Assembly: GCF_001263205.1 (NCBI RefSeq)
Contig: NZ_CP012333.1
Coordinates: forward strand, 3,100,001 to 3,164,000
Direction: 5' to 3'
Length of the DNA stretch: 64,000 nt
DNA from: Labilithrix luteola
GTDB taxonomy: Bacteria > Myxococcota_A > Polyangia > Polyangiales > Polyangiaceae
Made by a program: the position numbers and the translations under genes. Under the pieces are notes generated by a model that was not told the origin of the DNA, searched no databases, and saw only the letters and a program-made list of their open reading frames with translations. This document shows, one piece after another, positions 1-9,288 of the stretch; position 1 is the first letter of the stretch; each line of letters begins with the position of its first letter.

Positions 1-729
1 CTCGGTGACGGCTGCGGGTGCTTTCCGACCGGCCGCCATTACCCGGGCATCGCGCATCTCCTCAAGACGACGGTCCGCGGCCTTGCCGAAGGCATTGCGG
101 CGGACACGCCTTGGCAGGAGATCGAGATCGCGCTGCTCGACGTCGAAACCACGGGCCGCGACGCCTCCGTCGATCGCGTGGTCGAAGTCGGCATCGTCGT
201 CGGCAAGGGCGGCGAGATCGTCGCCAAGTACAACTGGCTCATCCACCCCAGCATCCCCATCCCGGCCGAGGTCTCCGCGATTCACCACATCACGGATGAC
301 ATGGTCGCGGACAAGCCGCGCTTCGAGGCCGTCGCTTCGGAGATCGCTGCCGCGCTGCGTGGACGCGTGCCCGCGGCCTACAACGCTCCGTTCGATCGCG
401 CGTTCATGATGAGCGAGTTCTCCCGCGCGAAGTTCGACACCGCGGGTGTGCCCGGGCTCACGCGCGACGTGGAATGGTTGGACCCGCTCATCTGGGCGCG
501 TGACATCCAATCCGACGAGAAATCTCGTGCCCTCGGAGACGTCGCTGCGCGTCTCGGCATCTCACTCGAGAATGCTCACCGAGCCGAAGACGACGCCGAG
601 GCCGCGCTACGCGTCCTCTTCGCTCTCGGCCGCGATCCGCGCATGCCTCGGGCATACGGTGCGCTCGTTCAGGAGCAGCGCCGAATCGGCCAGGCCCAGG
701 CCGATGCGCGCCGCCACTGGAGGTCATGA
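1..729 (+). CDS. DnaQ-type DEDDh 3'-5' exonuclease domain protein (5' partial)
   Basis: The reading frame is open from the first base, so the start lies outside the window; an internal ATG at 178 would remove the first catalytic motif. The three exonuclease motifs are visible: Exo I as LLDVETTG just before position 178, Exo II as YNAPFDRAF, and Exo III as HRAEDDAEAAL, the His-x4-Asp form of the DEDDh class. Such domains remove nucleotides from 3' ends as the DNA polymerase III epsilon subunit or in stand-alone repair nucleases. The residues upstream of Exo I do not identify a partner domain. Which DnaQ subfamily this belongs to cannot be said from the fragment. Confidence 0.85.
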   Translation, partial: LGDGCGCFPTGRHYPGIAHLLKTTVRGLAEGIAADTPWQEIEIALLDVETTGRDASVDRVVEVGIVVGKGGEIVAKYNWLIHPSIPIPAEVSAIHHITDDMVADKPRFEAVASEIAAALRGRVPAAYNAPFDRAFMMSEFSRAKFDTAGVPGLTRDVEWLDPLIWARDIQSDEKSRALGDVAARLGISLENAHRAEDDAEAALRVLFALGRDPRMPRAYGALVQEQRRIGQAQADARRHWRS

Positions 730-1016
730 GCCTCCCGCGATCTCGGCCGGTTCGTCACGCGTTCTTCACCGTGCGAACCGTCGAGAATCGCATCGTTGGA
801 CACTCCTCACGGAGTGCCGAACCGTGACGTTCACGGCTCAACGGCGACCCCGAATGGGTTCGCGCGTATGAATTGCGTAGCGTTCGTCGGCCAAGAAAGG
901 CCGGCGGTCGGAAGGGCGCGAATCAAATCTCGGACGTTGGTAGATTTGGTCGTCTTTTGGGGGGTGACGCGCCGCGCAAGGTTCCCTAATATCCAGCGCG
1001 CTTCGAGGAGGCCCCC

Positions 1017-2309
1017 GTGACGGACAAGGTCGAGATTAAGCTGAAGGATTCGACGTTCGAGGCTCCGGTCATCACCGGGACCGAGAACGAACGCGGCATC
1101 GACATCGCGAACCTCCGCGCCAAGACAGGTCTGGTCACACTCGACCCGGCCTTCATGAACACGGCGTCGACGAAGAGCGCGATCACATTCCTCGACGGAG
1201 AGAAGGGCATTCTCCGTTACCGGGGAATTCCGATCGAGCAGCTCGCAGAGAAGTCGCGCTTCGTCGAGACGGCGTACCTCCTGATCTACGGAGAGCTTCC
1301 GACGCAGCCGGAGCTGGATCGTTTCTCGAACCTGCTCACGCGTCACTCGTTGATCCACGAGGACATGAAGCACTTCTTCGACGGCTTCCCGTCGACGGCC
1401 CACCCGATGGCCGTGCTCTCCTCGATGGTCTGCTCGCTCTCCACGTATTACCCGGAGGAGCACGACATCAACGACAAGGAGAAGATGGACATCACGATCG
1501 CGCGCCTCATCTCGAAGGTGCGTACGATCGCGGCCTACGCTTACAAGAAGTCGATCGGCCAGCCGTTCATCTACCCGCAGAACAACCTCAAGTACGCCGC
1601 GAACTTCATGCACATGATGTTCGCCGTTCCTGCGGAGCCCTACGTCGTCGACCCGGACATCGAGTCCGCGATCAACCTTCTCTTCATTCTTCACGCCGAC
1701 CACGAGCAGAACTGCTCCACGTCGACCGTGCGTCTCGTCGGCAGCTCACGCGCGAACCTCTTCGCGTCGGTCGCCGCAGGCATCCTCGCTCTCTGGGGCC
1801 CGCTCCACGGCGGCGCGAACCAGGAAGTCATCGAGATGCTCGAGGCCATCCAGCGCGACGGCGGCAACGTCAAGAAGTACGTCGAGCTCGCGAAGGACAA
1901 GAACTCGAACTTCCGCCTCATGGGCTTCGGCCACCGCGTCTACAAGAACTTCGACCCCCGCGCGAAGATCATCAAGCAGACGGCGGACAAGATCCTCGCC
2001 AAGCTCGGCATCCAGGATCCGCTCCTCGACATCGCCAAGGAGCTCGAAGAGGCTGCTCTCAAGGACAGCTACTTCGTCGAGCGCAAGCTGTACCCGAACG
2101 TCGACTTCTACTCGGGCATCATCTACCGCGCGCTCGGGTTCCCGACGAACATGTTCACCGTGCTCTTCGCCATCGGTCGCCTCCCCGGCTGGATTGCCCA
2201 CTGGAAGGAGATGATGGAGGACACCTCGACCAAGATCGGCCGTCCGCGCCAGATCTACACGGGTCCGACGGAGCGTTTGTACGTCCCGATCGAGCAGCGC
2301 TCGAAGTGA
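1017..2309 (+). CDS. gltA: citrate synthase
   Basis: A 430-residue citrate synthase, the TCA-cycle enzyme that condenses acetyl-CoA and oxaloacetate to citrate. The three catalytic residues sit almost exactly where they do in the E. coli enzyme: H264 in GPLHGGANQEV, H306 in GFGHRVYKNFDPRAK and D363 in YPNVDFYSG; HADHEQNCSTSTVRLVGSS is the other conserved block. Length fits the roughly 430-residue type II proteins. The GTG start is chosen because a GAGGAGG Shine-Dalgarno lies just upstream (around 1005-1011) and the conserved N-terminus begins there. It appears monocistronic, with a strong hairpin straight after the stop. The 287 bp upstream hold no gene I can support. Confidence 0.97.
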   Translation: MTDKVEIKLKDSTFEAPVITGTENERGIDIANLRAKTGLVTLDPAFMNTASTKSAITFLDGEKGILRYRGIPIEQLAEKSRFVETAYLLIYGELPTQPELDRFSNLLTRHSLIHEDMKHFFDGFPSTAHPMAVLSSMVCSLSTYYPEEHDINDKEKMDITIARLISKVRTIAAYAYKKSIGQPFIYPQNNLKYAANFMHMMFAVPAEPYVVDPDIESAINLLFILHADHEQNCSTSTVRLVGSSRANLFASVAAGILALWGPLHGGANQEVIEMLEAIQRDGGNVKKYVELAKDKNSNFRLMGFGHRVYKNFDPRAKIIKQTADKILAKLGIQDPLLDIAKELEEAALKDSYFVERKLYPNVDFYSGIIYRALGFPTNMFTVLFAIGRLPGWIAHWKEMMEDTSTKIGRPRQIYTGPTERLYVPIEQRSK

Positions 2310-2330
2310 ACTGAGTTCCCCTTCGGGGTG

Positions 2331-2379
2331 AACGACGAGGCCGCGCCCTTCTCACGAGGGACGCGGCCTTCGTCGTTTG
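2331..2379 (+). terminator. Rho-independent-like terminator after gltA
   Basis: A long stem begins 21 bp after the citrate synthase stop: AACGACGAGGCCGCG pairs with CGCGGCCTTCGTCGTT with one bulged base, leaving a loop of about 17 nt, and is followed by TTTGT. Stem strength and position support a terminator even though the T-tract is short. Confidence 0.75.
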
Positions 2380-2388
2380 TCCCTCAAG

Positions 2389-2472
2389 CAGGAACACGCT
2401 GCTTTCTCCGGGAGAAGCGCTGCTCTCTTGCGGCAGGAACACGCTGCTTCTCCGGGAGAAGCGCTGCTCTCT
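2389..2472. repeat. two tandem copies of a 40-bp unit
   Basis: The unit starting CAGGAACACGCTGCT and ending GCGCTGCTCTCTT occurs at 2389-2429 and 2433-2472, differing by one T in the TTTCTCC segment. Each unit contains the short palindrome TTCTCCGGGAGAA. Diverged pieces (CGCGGCTCTCCCGCTGGAA) continue to about 2520. No reading frame here looks coding. Confidence 0.7.
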
Positions 2473-2660
2473 TCTCCGTAATCCGCGGCTCTCCCGCTGG
2501 AAAATCCGCTGCGCCCCCGCGGTGAAATCTGCCGCCCTCATCCCCCGCCCTCCTCCCAGAGGGAGACGGGAGGAGAACTCACCTGGGAACGCGCGGGTGA
2601 CCGCTACACGCTCACGTGAAAGATCAGCACACGTTTGCGTGCCGTTTTTCGCCGCCTAGA

Positions 2661-2756
2661 GCCCTTCTCCCCTCCGGGAGAAGGGCGGGGATGAGGGGAG
2701 CGGAGCGGGCAGTACAGCAACGATCCTCTCCCCCTTCTCCCTTAGGGAGAAGGGCC
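2661..2756. repeat. pair of GGGAGAAGGG-type intergenic palindromes
   Basis: Two hairpins of one family: GCCCTTCTCC with GGAGAAGGGC (2661-2686) and CCCTTCTCCC with GGGAGAAGGG (2732-2754), each followed by a GGGATGAGGG-like tail. A weaker relative lies near 2541-2575. Such dispersed palindromes are common between genes in large myxobacterial genomes. Together with the 40-bp repeats they fill the 512-bp gene-free stretch 2310-2821; I see no gene there. Confidence 0.65.
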
Positions 2757-2821
2757 TGGGATGAGGGTCGATCACACCTAAATTGAATGGAGTCGCTCCC
2801 ACCTGCTTGCTGAGCGTGCGA

Positions 2822-3901
2822 TCACCCCGAGGCGAAGAGCGCCTGCCACTGCGCGGCGATGAGGTCGCCCGCAAAGAGGAGCTCGAGGCAGGCGAGGATC
2901 AAGAACGGACCGAAGGGCATCCAGGTGCGCTGCGGCGGCTCTTCCTCTTCGGCCTCTTCGTCGGCCGGCGCTTCGGTCGCTGCCGTCTCCGACTTCGGAC
3001 GCACGAGACCTAGCTTCTCAAGGCCCGTACGAATCCAACGAAGGATGAAGGCGTCGCCTTCCGACTCGGTGAGCGGATCTTCTTCGAGCTCCGCGATCGC
3101 TTCGGGATCGCCCTCCGCGGCGGCCTTCTTGAGGCGATCGATGTCGTCCTGAACGGCCTTCGGCAGCTTCAGTTCGATGCCGAGTACCTTCATCACCATC
3201 GCGTAGAGCGCGCCCTGGAATGCGCCTGCGAACAACGTGAAGACGGCGCCGGGCCATCCGAACCATGCACCGGCAAGCGCGACGAGCTTGGCGTCACCTA
3301 AGCCCATGCCGTTACGGCCCGTGAGTCCCTTGAAGAGGAAGATCAGCGGGAACCAGATCATGAGCAGGCCGATGAGCGCGCCAACGATCGACTCGCGAAA
3401 CGACGAGCCGCGGAGCGTGGCGGTGGCGATGCCGAGAACGACGCCGCCGAGGGTGATGCGGTCGGGCAGGATCATGTGCTCGAGATCGATGAACGCCGCC
3501 GCGACGAGGCCGAGACAGAGGGCGAAATCCGCCGCATAGATCGCTGCGGCGCGACCAATGCCCATCGAGCCGGGGAGCGATCGAATGATGACCTCGAAGA
3601 CCGCGAGCGACAGCGCCCCGCCCAAGAGCTCCACGAGCGGGTAGCGCGGACTCATCCTTGCGCCACAGCAGCGCGCGCGGCCGCGGAGAATGACGTACGA
3701 GAGCACCGGAATGTTGTCGTAACCGGCCACGGGCTTGCCGCAGCCGGGGCAATGCGACCCGGGGAAGACGACGCTCATGTCGAGCGGCACGCGATAAATG
3801 ACGACGTTGAGGAAGCTTCCCCAGAGCAGTCCAAACACGAACACGGAGGCTCGCAGGAGCCACAGCGGGATCCAGGCGACAATCTCACCCAGCGTCATCA
3901 T
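2822..3901 (-). CDS. pilD: type IV prepilin peptidase / N-methyltransferase (PilD, A24 family)
   Basis: A 359-residue polytopic membrane protein. The N-terminal methylase-type domain has FGLLWGSFLNVVIYRVP and the zinc-type cysteines C51/C54 plus C78/C79. The two catalytic aspartates of aspartyl prepilin peptidases are D139 in AFIDLEHMILPD and D203 in GMGLGDAKL. It would cleave the leader of type IV pilins and pseudopilins at the inner membrane and methylate the new N-terminus. Two oddities: the second cysteine pair is adjacent (RARCCG) rather than CxxC, and a charged, Glu-rich stretch (about 238-326) precedes the last membrane segment. The start is the first of two consecutive ATGs; 3896-3898 is the alternative. 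No pilin genes are adjacent. Confidence 0.92.
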   Translation of the reverse strand: MMTLGEIVAWIPLWLLRASVFVFGLLWGSFLNVVIYRVPLDMSVVFPGSHCPGCGKPVAGYDNIPVLSYVILRGRARCCGARMSPRYPLVELLGGALSLAVFEVIIRSLPGSMGIGRAAAIYAADFALCLGLVAAAFIDLEHMILPDRITLGGVVLGIATATLRGSSFRESIVGALIGLLMIWFPLIFLFKGLTGRNGMGLGDAKLVALAGAWFGWPGAVFTLFAGAFQGALYAMVMKVLGIELKLPKAVQDDIDRLKKAAAEGDPEAIAELEEDPLTESEGDAFILRWIRTGLEKLGLVRPKSETAATEAPADEEAEEEEPPQRTWMPFGPFLILACLELLFAGDLIAAQWQALFASG

Positions 3902-4055
3902 GGAAGGCCCCAGCGTAACATCAGCGCATCGCGCTTGCTCTTGGTCGCGAACCTCCCGAAGGCCTGGTAAGTTGCGCCCGCCGACACATATCTAAGCGGT
4001 ACACGTCGGCTCACTCCGGCTCTCTCTCGCACTCGCGCACCAGCGCAGCAGCACC

Positions 4056-4730
4056 ATGCTTCTCCAAATCAGCCCCGATCATCCCGAGCCTCGAAAGGTT
4101 CGCCGCGCCGTCGAAGCGCTGCAGGCGGGCGAGGTGATCGGCTACCCGACGGACACGGTCTACGGTCTCGGTTGCGACTTCTCGAACAAGAAGGCCGTCG
4201 ACCGCCTCTACCAGATCAAGGGCATGGACCGCTCGCAAGCGCTCGCGTTCATCTGCCCGGACCTCGGCGAGATCGCGAAGTACGCCATCGTCGACAACCA
4301 GACGTACCGCGTGCTGCGCCGCTTCCTGCCCGGACCGTACACCTTCATCCTCGAGGCAACACGCGAGGTCCCGCGCCTACTCCAGACGAAGCGCAAGACC
4401 ATCGGCATTCGTATCCCCAACCACGAGGTCACCCGCGCCCTCGTGACCGAGCTCGGCCGTCCGATCATCTCGACCACGGCGCAGCGCACGGGAGCCGAGC
4501 CGCACGTCGACGCCAACGAGATCGACGACGACTTCAAAGGCCTCGGCCTCGTCATCGACTCGGGAGCCGGCGGAGTCGTCCCCACGACGGTGATCGATTT
4601 GACCGTCCAGCCCCCTGTGGTCGTGCGTGAAGGCGCAGGCCCGGTCGACGAGTTCGTCGACGAAGCTCCGCGCTCGCTCCGTGGCATGCAGAACGCGATG
4701 CGTGAGCTCAAGCAGCACATGCGCGACTGA
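4056..4730 (+). CDS. YciO/Sua5/YrdC-family protein (possible threonylcarbamoyl-AMP synthase)
   Basis: A 224-residue single-domain protein of the Sua5/YrdC/YciO fold. The N-terminus (MLLQISPDHPEPRKV, then VIGYPTDTVYGLGCD) matches the YciO branch most closely. Conserved blocks include KGMDRSQALAFIC, RFLPGPYTFIL, TIGIRIPNHEV and IISTTA, the last two forming the nucleotide/threonine pocket in the family. YrdC/Sua5 proteins make threonylcarbamoyl-adenylate for tRNA t6A37; YciO members are related, with weaker or different activity. No C-terminal Sua5 domain is present. Nothing nearby indicates a specific pathway. The family call is firm, the exact reaction is not. Confidence 0.88.
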   Translation: MLLQISPDHPEPRKVRRAVEALQAGEVIGYPTDTVYGLGCDFSNKKAVDRLYQIKGMDRSQALAFICPDLGEIAKYAIVDNQTYRVLRRFLPGPYTFILEATREVPRLLQTKRKTIGIRIPNHEVTRALVTELGRPIISTTAQRTGAEPHVDANEIDDDFKGLGLVIDSGAGGVVPTTVIDLTVQPPVVVREGAGPVDEFVDEAPRSLRGMQNAMRELKQHMRD

Positions 4731-4866
4731 GCTCGCCCCCACGTCAGGGGCCTCCCAAGCCTGCAATTCCGAGCAGTTACAGCGTGGCCGTCGCAGGGAC
4801 TTCCAGCAGCGACGACGCTCTCTCGTCGCGTGTTTCGATCGCGTCGCGTTAGAGTGACTCGCAGCG

Positions 4867-6006
4867 GTGAGCGCGCTGAGGACGAGTACGGATCGAAGGA
4901 CGTTCGTTCGCGCGACCCTCGCATTGGCGTTTGCCGGCGTTCTCGTGTCGTCGCCGGCGCGCGCGAATCCGCCGCGCGAAGAGCACGTTGCGCGCTTCTC
5001 GCTGACGCTGGTGGGAGAGGACAATCCCATCGAGAAATGCGGCGGGAGCAAGGCTCTCGAAGACGCGATCGAAAAGCGACTCCACCGCTCGATCTTCACC
5101 GATGCGGATCTCGCCGACAGCACGTTGGTGGTGCGTGCCGAGGTGAACGAGACGAGCCGCGATCAGTGGAGAGCGCAAATATCGGAGCTCGCGCGCGACT
5201 CGCAGGAGCTCGGCCAGCGAGACGTGACTGTGCGCGCGGACGACTGCGCGAAGGGCATCGACACGCTCGCCGTCGTCCTCGCGATCATGGTCGGTCCTCC
5301 GCGCACGATTCCCGCGTCGATCGAAACGCCTGCTCCAGCTCCGAATCCCGCGCCTGCTCCAGCTCCCGAGACGCCGGCACCACCGGCCCCGCAGCCTTCC
5401 GTGCAGTCTACACAAGCTCGAGCGACGCCGCGAACTCCAGCGTCAGCGCGCCCGGAAGGCCCTTCATGGCACGTCTCCCCACTCCTCGACTTCACGGTGG
5501 GGACGGGCGTCTTGCCAGGCGTGTCATGGGCGTTACAAGGAGGAGTGGTCGTCGAGCCACCGACGCGCCTCGTCTACTTCATCGGGCGTGGTGCGTACTG
5601 GCCTCCGCGTTCTGTCGCCTCTGTCGAGACGCAGCCAGGTGGTCACTTCGATCGGCTCTCTCTGTCTCTTCTCGCCTGTCACGAGTTCATTCCGCGCAAG
5701 CCTGCATCCTTTGCACTCTGCACCGGTATCGATGGCGGACGGCTCCACGCCAACGCCCCGAACCTCACGGCTGGGACCGACGTCTCCCGCCTCCTCCTCG
5801 ACATCCCCCTCGAGGGGCGCATCGGACTTCGCGTAGGCAAGCTCGGAAAGCTCGACTTCGAGCCCTTCCTTGCAGCTCAGATCGCAGCCGTATTGCGCCG
5901 AGACCGCTTCACCTACCGAGACCCCTCGGGAGAGCAACTCACGCTGCTGCGACCATCCCTCATCGCCGCACAGGGGAGCGTCGGACTGGTCGTGCACTTT
6001 TTCTAG
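4867..6006 (+). CDS. exported protein of unknown function
   Basis: A 379-residue protein with a Tat-like or Sec signal at the N-terminus (TDRRTFVRATLALAFAGVL, cleavage near ARA-NP). An N-terminal domain of about 120 residues is followed by a Pro/Ala linker (near 155-200) and a C-terminal region rich in alternating hydrophobic residues ending in VGLVVHFF, consistent with a beta-rich or outer-membrane-associated domain. I do not recognise the family. The GTG start is taken because it precedes the signal peptide directly. Its last 166 codons lie in a 500-bp segment repeated almost perfectly at 14716-15215, where it survives as a 5'-truncated copy. It converges on the efflux operon. Confidence 0.75.
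   Translation: MSALRTSTDRRTFVRATLALAFAGVLVSSPARANPPREEHVARFSLTLVGEDNPIEKCGGSKALEDAIEKRLHRSIFTDADLADSTLVVRAEVNETSRDQWRAQISELARDSQELGQRDVTVRADDCAKGIDTLAVVLAIMVGPPRTIPASIETPAPAPNPAPAPAPETPAPPAPQPSVQSTQARATPRTPASARPEGPSWHVSPLLDFTVGTGVLPGVSWALQGGVVVEPPTRLVYFIGRGAYWPPRSVASVETQPGGHFDRLSLSLLACHEFIPRKPASFALCTGIDGGRLHANAPNLTAGTDVSRLLLDIPLEGRIGLRVGKLGKLDFEPFLAAQIAAVLRRDRFTYRDPSGEQLTLLRPSLIAAQGSVGLVVHFF
5503..6002 (+). repeat. 500-bp direct repeat, copy 1 (inside intact gene)
   Basis: From ACGGGCGTCTTGCC to the T-run at 6002 this segment matches 14716-15215 in the same orientation. I found only three mismatches, at 5964, 5977 and 5980, all near the 3' end; the first 461 bp are identical by eye. Copy 1 is the 3' 44% of the exported-protein gene. 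Confidence 0.95.
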
Positions 6007-6035
6007 ACAACACGCGCCACCGACGGATCGGGCCG

Positions 6036-6063
6036 TGGGCACCTTGTGTTTACCAGGTGCCCA
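6036..6063. terminator. bidirectional hairpin between convergent genes
   Basis: TGGGCACCT and AGGTGCCCA form a perfect 9-bp stem around a 10-nt loop, midway between the stop of the exported protein (6006) and the stop of the minus-strand RND transporter (6075). Placement suits termination from both sides; the flanking T-richness is modest. Confidence 0.6.
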
Positions 6064-6074
6064 TCTTGTCGAGC

Positions 6075-9000
6075 CTACTCAGCCGTGGTCGGCACCTGAG
6101 GCTCCGCGCTCGGCGGCTCCGTCTCCTCCTCGCGCGCAAATGGATTCGGACTGAGGCCTTTACGAATCCTCATCGCTTCCCACCATTCGTGCGCAACGAG
6201 CAAGAGCGGAGGCTGAATGATTCGGTTCATCATCGCGAGGATGAACGAGCCGCCGATGACGGCTATCGCGAGTGGCTTCTGCGTCTGCGCGCCGATCCCG
6301 TGCGAGAGTGCCGCCGGCATGAGCCCGAGCATGGCCACGAGTGTCGTCATGAGGACGGGACGGAAACGCTTCTCGGAGGCGCCGCGCGCGGCATCTCGGA
6401 GAGGGATGCCCTCCTTGTAACGCATCTGCTGGAAGTACGTGACGACCAGGATCGCGTCTTGGATTGCAATACCGAAGATCGAAAGGAAGCCCATCGCCGC
6501 CGACACCGAAAAGTTTGTGCCCGTCGCGAGCAGCGCGAGGAGAGCGCCGGTGCACGCGAGCGGGATGTCGATGAGAACGACGAGCAGGTCGAGCCACGTC
6601 TTCACGGCCGCATAGACGAGGAGGGCAATCAGAAGCAGCGTCAGTGGAATGATGACGAGGAGTCGGCGCTGCGCCTCACGGAGCTCGTTGATTTCGCCGG
6701 ACCACTCGAGGCGCTTTCCGTAGCCTTGCGGAACCGAGGCATTGACCTTCTCCTGTGCCTCCTTCACCGCGCTCTCGAGGTCGCGCCCGCGCACGGAGAA
6801 TTTGATGGGAGTGTAGCGCTGGCCGTCTTCGCGGAAGATGTTCGAGGGGCCTTCGATGAGCTCGATTTTCGCTACCTGCCCCAGCGGCACCATCAAGTTG
6901 TCCGGTGTCGCAATCTGAATCTCGCGGATCGCTTCCAGCGACGAGCGATACGGCGGCAGCCACCGGACGACGACGTCGAAGGCTTTCTCGCGCTCGTAGA
7001 GCTGGGTGACCGCCTGGCCACCGATCGCGGTTTGAACGACTCCGACGACGTCGCCGCTGTTCAAACCATAGCGAGCGCACGCCTTCCGATCCGGAGAGAT
7101 CTTCACGTTCGGCTGCCCAAGCGTGCTGAACTTGCCGAGGTCCGCAATTCCTCGCACGCGGCTCAGCGTCTCGACGATGGCGTCCGCGTTCTTTTCGTTT
7201 TCGTTGAGGTCCGGGCCGAAGATCTTGATCGAGTTCTCGCCCTTGACCCCCGCGACCGCCTCTTGGACGTTGTCACCGATCATCTGCGAGAAGTTGAAGA
7301 CGACCCCCGGGAAGGCGTCTTGCAGCTCCTGGTTCAGCTGCTCGGTCAGCTTCTCCTTCGTGAGCCCGTTCTTCCATTTGTCGAAGGGCGTGAGCGGTGC
7401 GAAGAGCTCGATGTTGAAGAAGCCGGTCACGTCGGTACCGTCGTCGGGACGCCCGAGCTGCGAAGTCACCGCGATGACCTCGGGGTGTTTCTGGTTATCG
7501 CGCGTGCAGGGGACGCTCGTATCCTCAGGACACCCGCGGACGATCGCCCGCATGTGATCGACGTATTTCGCGCTCTGGGTGAGGGAAATGCTCTTCGGGA
7601 GGGTTGCGCGAATCCAGAGATTCCCCTCCTCGAGCTTTGGCATGAACTCGCCGCCTAGCAGCGGAAAGAGCGAAACGCACGACGTGAGCACGACGATGCG
7701 CAGAGGAATCGCGAATTTGGCGTGATTCAGGAAGGTGTTTGCAATCGGCTCATAAATGCGATGCAGCGCTCGCATCACGAGAGGCTCTTCCTCCTTGGTA
7801 TTCGCCGGGATCAGCTTCCACGCGAGAACCGGGAGCAGCGTCAGGGCGAGGAGGATAGCCGTGCCGATCGCGAAGGCGTAGGTACGCGCCATCGGCGAGA
7901 AGATGACGCCCGAGACACCCGTCATCGTGAAGAGGGGAATGAACGAGCTACCGATGATCAGGGTCGAGAATGCCATCGGCGTTCCGACCTCGTGCGCCGC
8001 CGCGAGAATTCGCTGCTTCATCGAGCCGCGGCCGTGGGGGCCGAGATGCCGGAAGATGTTCTCCATCATGATGACCGAGGAGTCGGCAACGATGCCGAAG
8101 TCCACGGCGCCGATGGAGATGAGGTTCGCGGAGGTCTTCGTGAAGACGATGCCCGTGAACGCACCGAGCAGCGCCAGGGGGATGGTCACTGCGGTGATGA
8201 GGGCGGCGCGGACGTGACCGAGGAACACGAGGAGTACAATCGCGACGAGCGCAATGCCCACCGCTACGTTCTCCATGACCGTCGATGTCGTGAGCTCGAC
8301 CAGATCGCCGCGATCGTAGTAGGTCTTGACCTCCATCCCGGGCGGCAGAATGTGATTCGCTCGGATGTACTCGATCTTGGCGTGGATGCCGTCCAGGGTC
8401 GGCTTCGTCTCCGCTCCGTATCGCATCAAGATCGTGCCCTGAACGACATCGGGCCGCTCATCGATCCCGACCTGCCCGAGGCGGGGCGCCGGGCCGATCT
8501 TGACGTCGGCAACATCGCGAACGCGAACGGGCGTCCCCTTGATGCCGACGATGACGATATCTTCGATGTCGTGGACGTCTCGGAGCAGACCGATGCCCCG
8601 GATGTCATACGACTGCTCGCCCATTTCGAGGCGCTGGCCACCCGAGTTGACGTTCGCGTTCTGGACCGCGTCGATGACCTGCTGAAGCGTGACGCCGTGG
8701 CCTTTCAAGCGGTACGGATCGACGCCGATGTGGAACTGCTTCGTCTCACCGCCAAAGCTGACGACGTCGACGACTCCGGGGACTTGCTTGAACTGCTTCT
8801 CGAGAATCCAGTCCTGGGCCGTCTTGAGCTGCTGGACGGTGTAGCCCTTCCCCTCGACCGTGTAACGAACGACCTCTCCGATCGCGTTCCACGGTGAAAT
8901 CGTGGCCTGAACGCCTTGAGGCAGCGTGACGAACTGCAGGCGGTTGATGACTTCCTGGCGTGCGTCTTCGTACTTCGTGCCCCATTTGAAGTAGCACTTC

Positions 9001-9278
9001 ACGTCCGACAGACCGAACAGTGACTGCGAGCGCGTGTGGTCGAGCCCGGGCATTCCGGCGAGACCAACCTCGAGCGGTATCGTGACGTAGCGCTCCGTCT
9101 CTTCGGCGCTCCATCCGGGCGGCTGCGCGATGACCTCGACGAGCGGCGGGACGGGATTCGGGTACGCCTCGATGTTGAGCTCGCTGTACGAATAGCTGCC
9201 GATTCCGACGAGGCCGAGCGCGAGCAGGACCGCGAAGGCGGGAGCCTTGAGAACGAAGCGGACGATCTTCTCGATCAT
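6075..9278 (-). CDS. heavy-metal efflux RND transporter (CzcA/CusA family)
   Basis: A 1067-residue inner-membrane proton/cation antiporter of the HME-RND family, the pump subunit of a tripartite exporter. It starts with a TM1-like segment (VLKAPAFAVLLALGLVGIG) and the family hallmark LNIEAYPNPVPPLVEV. TM4 carries GAVDFGIVADSSVIMMEN, retaining both Asp residues and the Glu that matter for proton transfer in CzcA. The length is typical. It is the last gene of the operon, starting 10 bp after the adaptor gene. The exported ion cannot be read with confidence: HME-RND pumps handle Zn/Co/Cd/Ni or Cu/Ag, and I did not identify a CusA-like methionine relay. Confidence 0.93.
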   Translation of the reverse strand: MIEKIVRFVLKAPAFAVLLALGLVGIGSYSYSELNIEAYPNPVPPLVEVIAQPPGWSAEETERYVTIPLEVGLAGMPGLDHTRSQSLFGLSDVKCYFKWGTKYEDARQEVINRLQFVTLPQGVQATISPWNAIGEVVRYTVEGKGYTVQQLKTAQDWILEKQFKQVPGVVDVVSFGGETKQFHIGVDPYRLKGHGVTLQQVIDAVQNANVNSGGQRLEMGEQSYDIRGIGLLRDVHDIEDIVIVGIKGTPVRVRDVADVKIGPAPRLGQVGIDERPDVVQGTILMRYGAETKPTLDGIHAKIEYIRANHILPPGMEVKTYYDRGDLVELTTSTVMENVAVGIALVAIVLLVFLGHVRAALITAVTIPLALLGAFTGIVFTKTSANLISIGAVDFGIVADSSVIMMENIFRHLGPHGRGSMKQRILAAAHEVGTPMAFSTLIIGSSFIPLFTMTGVSGVIFSPMARTYAFAIGTAILLALTLLPVLAWKLIPANTKEEEPLVMRALHRIYEPIANTFLNHAKFAIPLRIVVLTSCVSLFPLLGGEFMPKLEEGNLWIRATLPKSISLTQSAKYVDHMRAIVRGCPEDTSVPCTRDNQKHPEVIAVTSQLGRPDDGTDVTGFFNIELFAPLTPFDKWKNGLTKEKLTEQLNQELQDAFPGVVFNFSQMIGDNVQEAVAGVKGENSIKIFGPDLNENEKNADAIVETLSRVRGIADLGKFSTLGQPNVKISPDRKACARYGLNSGDVVGVVQTAIGGQAVTQLYEREKAFDVVVRWLPPYRSSLEAIREIQIATPDNLMVPLGQVAKIELIEGPSNIFREDGQRYTPIKFSVRGRDLESAVKEAQEKVNASVPQGYGKRLEWSGEINELREAQRRLLVIIPLTLLLIALLVYAAVKTWLDLLVVLIDIPLACTGALLALLATGTNFSVSAAMGFLSIFGIAIQDAILVVTYFQQMRYKEGIPLRDAARGASEKRFRPVLMTTLVAMLGLMPAALSHGIGAQTQKPLAIAVIGGSFILAMMNRIIQPPLLLVAHEWWEAMRIRKGLSPNPFAREEETEPPSAEPQVPTTAE

Positions 9279-9288
9279 GGGATCCCCG

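Noticed and set aside
2389..2472. CRISPR-like repeat pair (also considered for 63381-63424).
   Set aside because: Only two 40-bp copies almost without spacer, or 11-bp units with no spacer; no cas genes are in the window.
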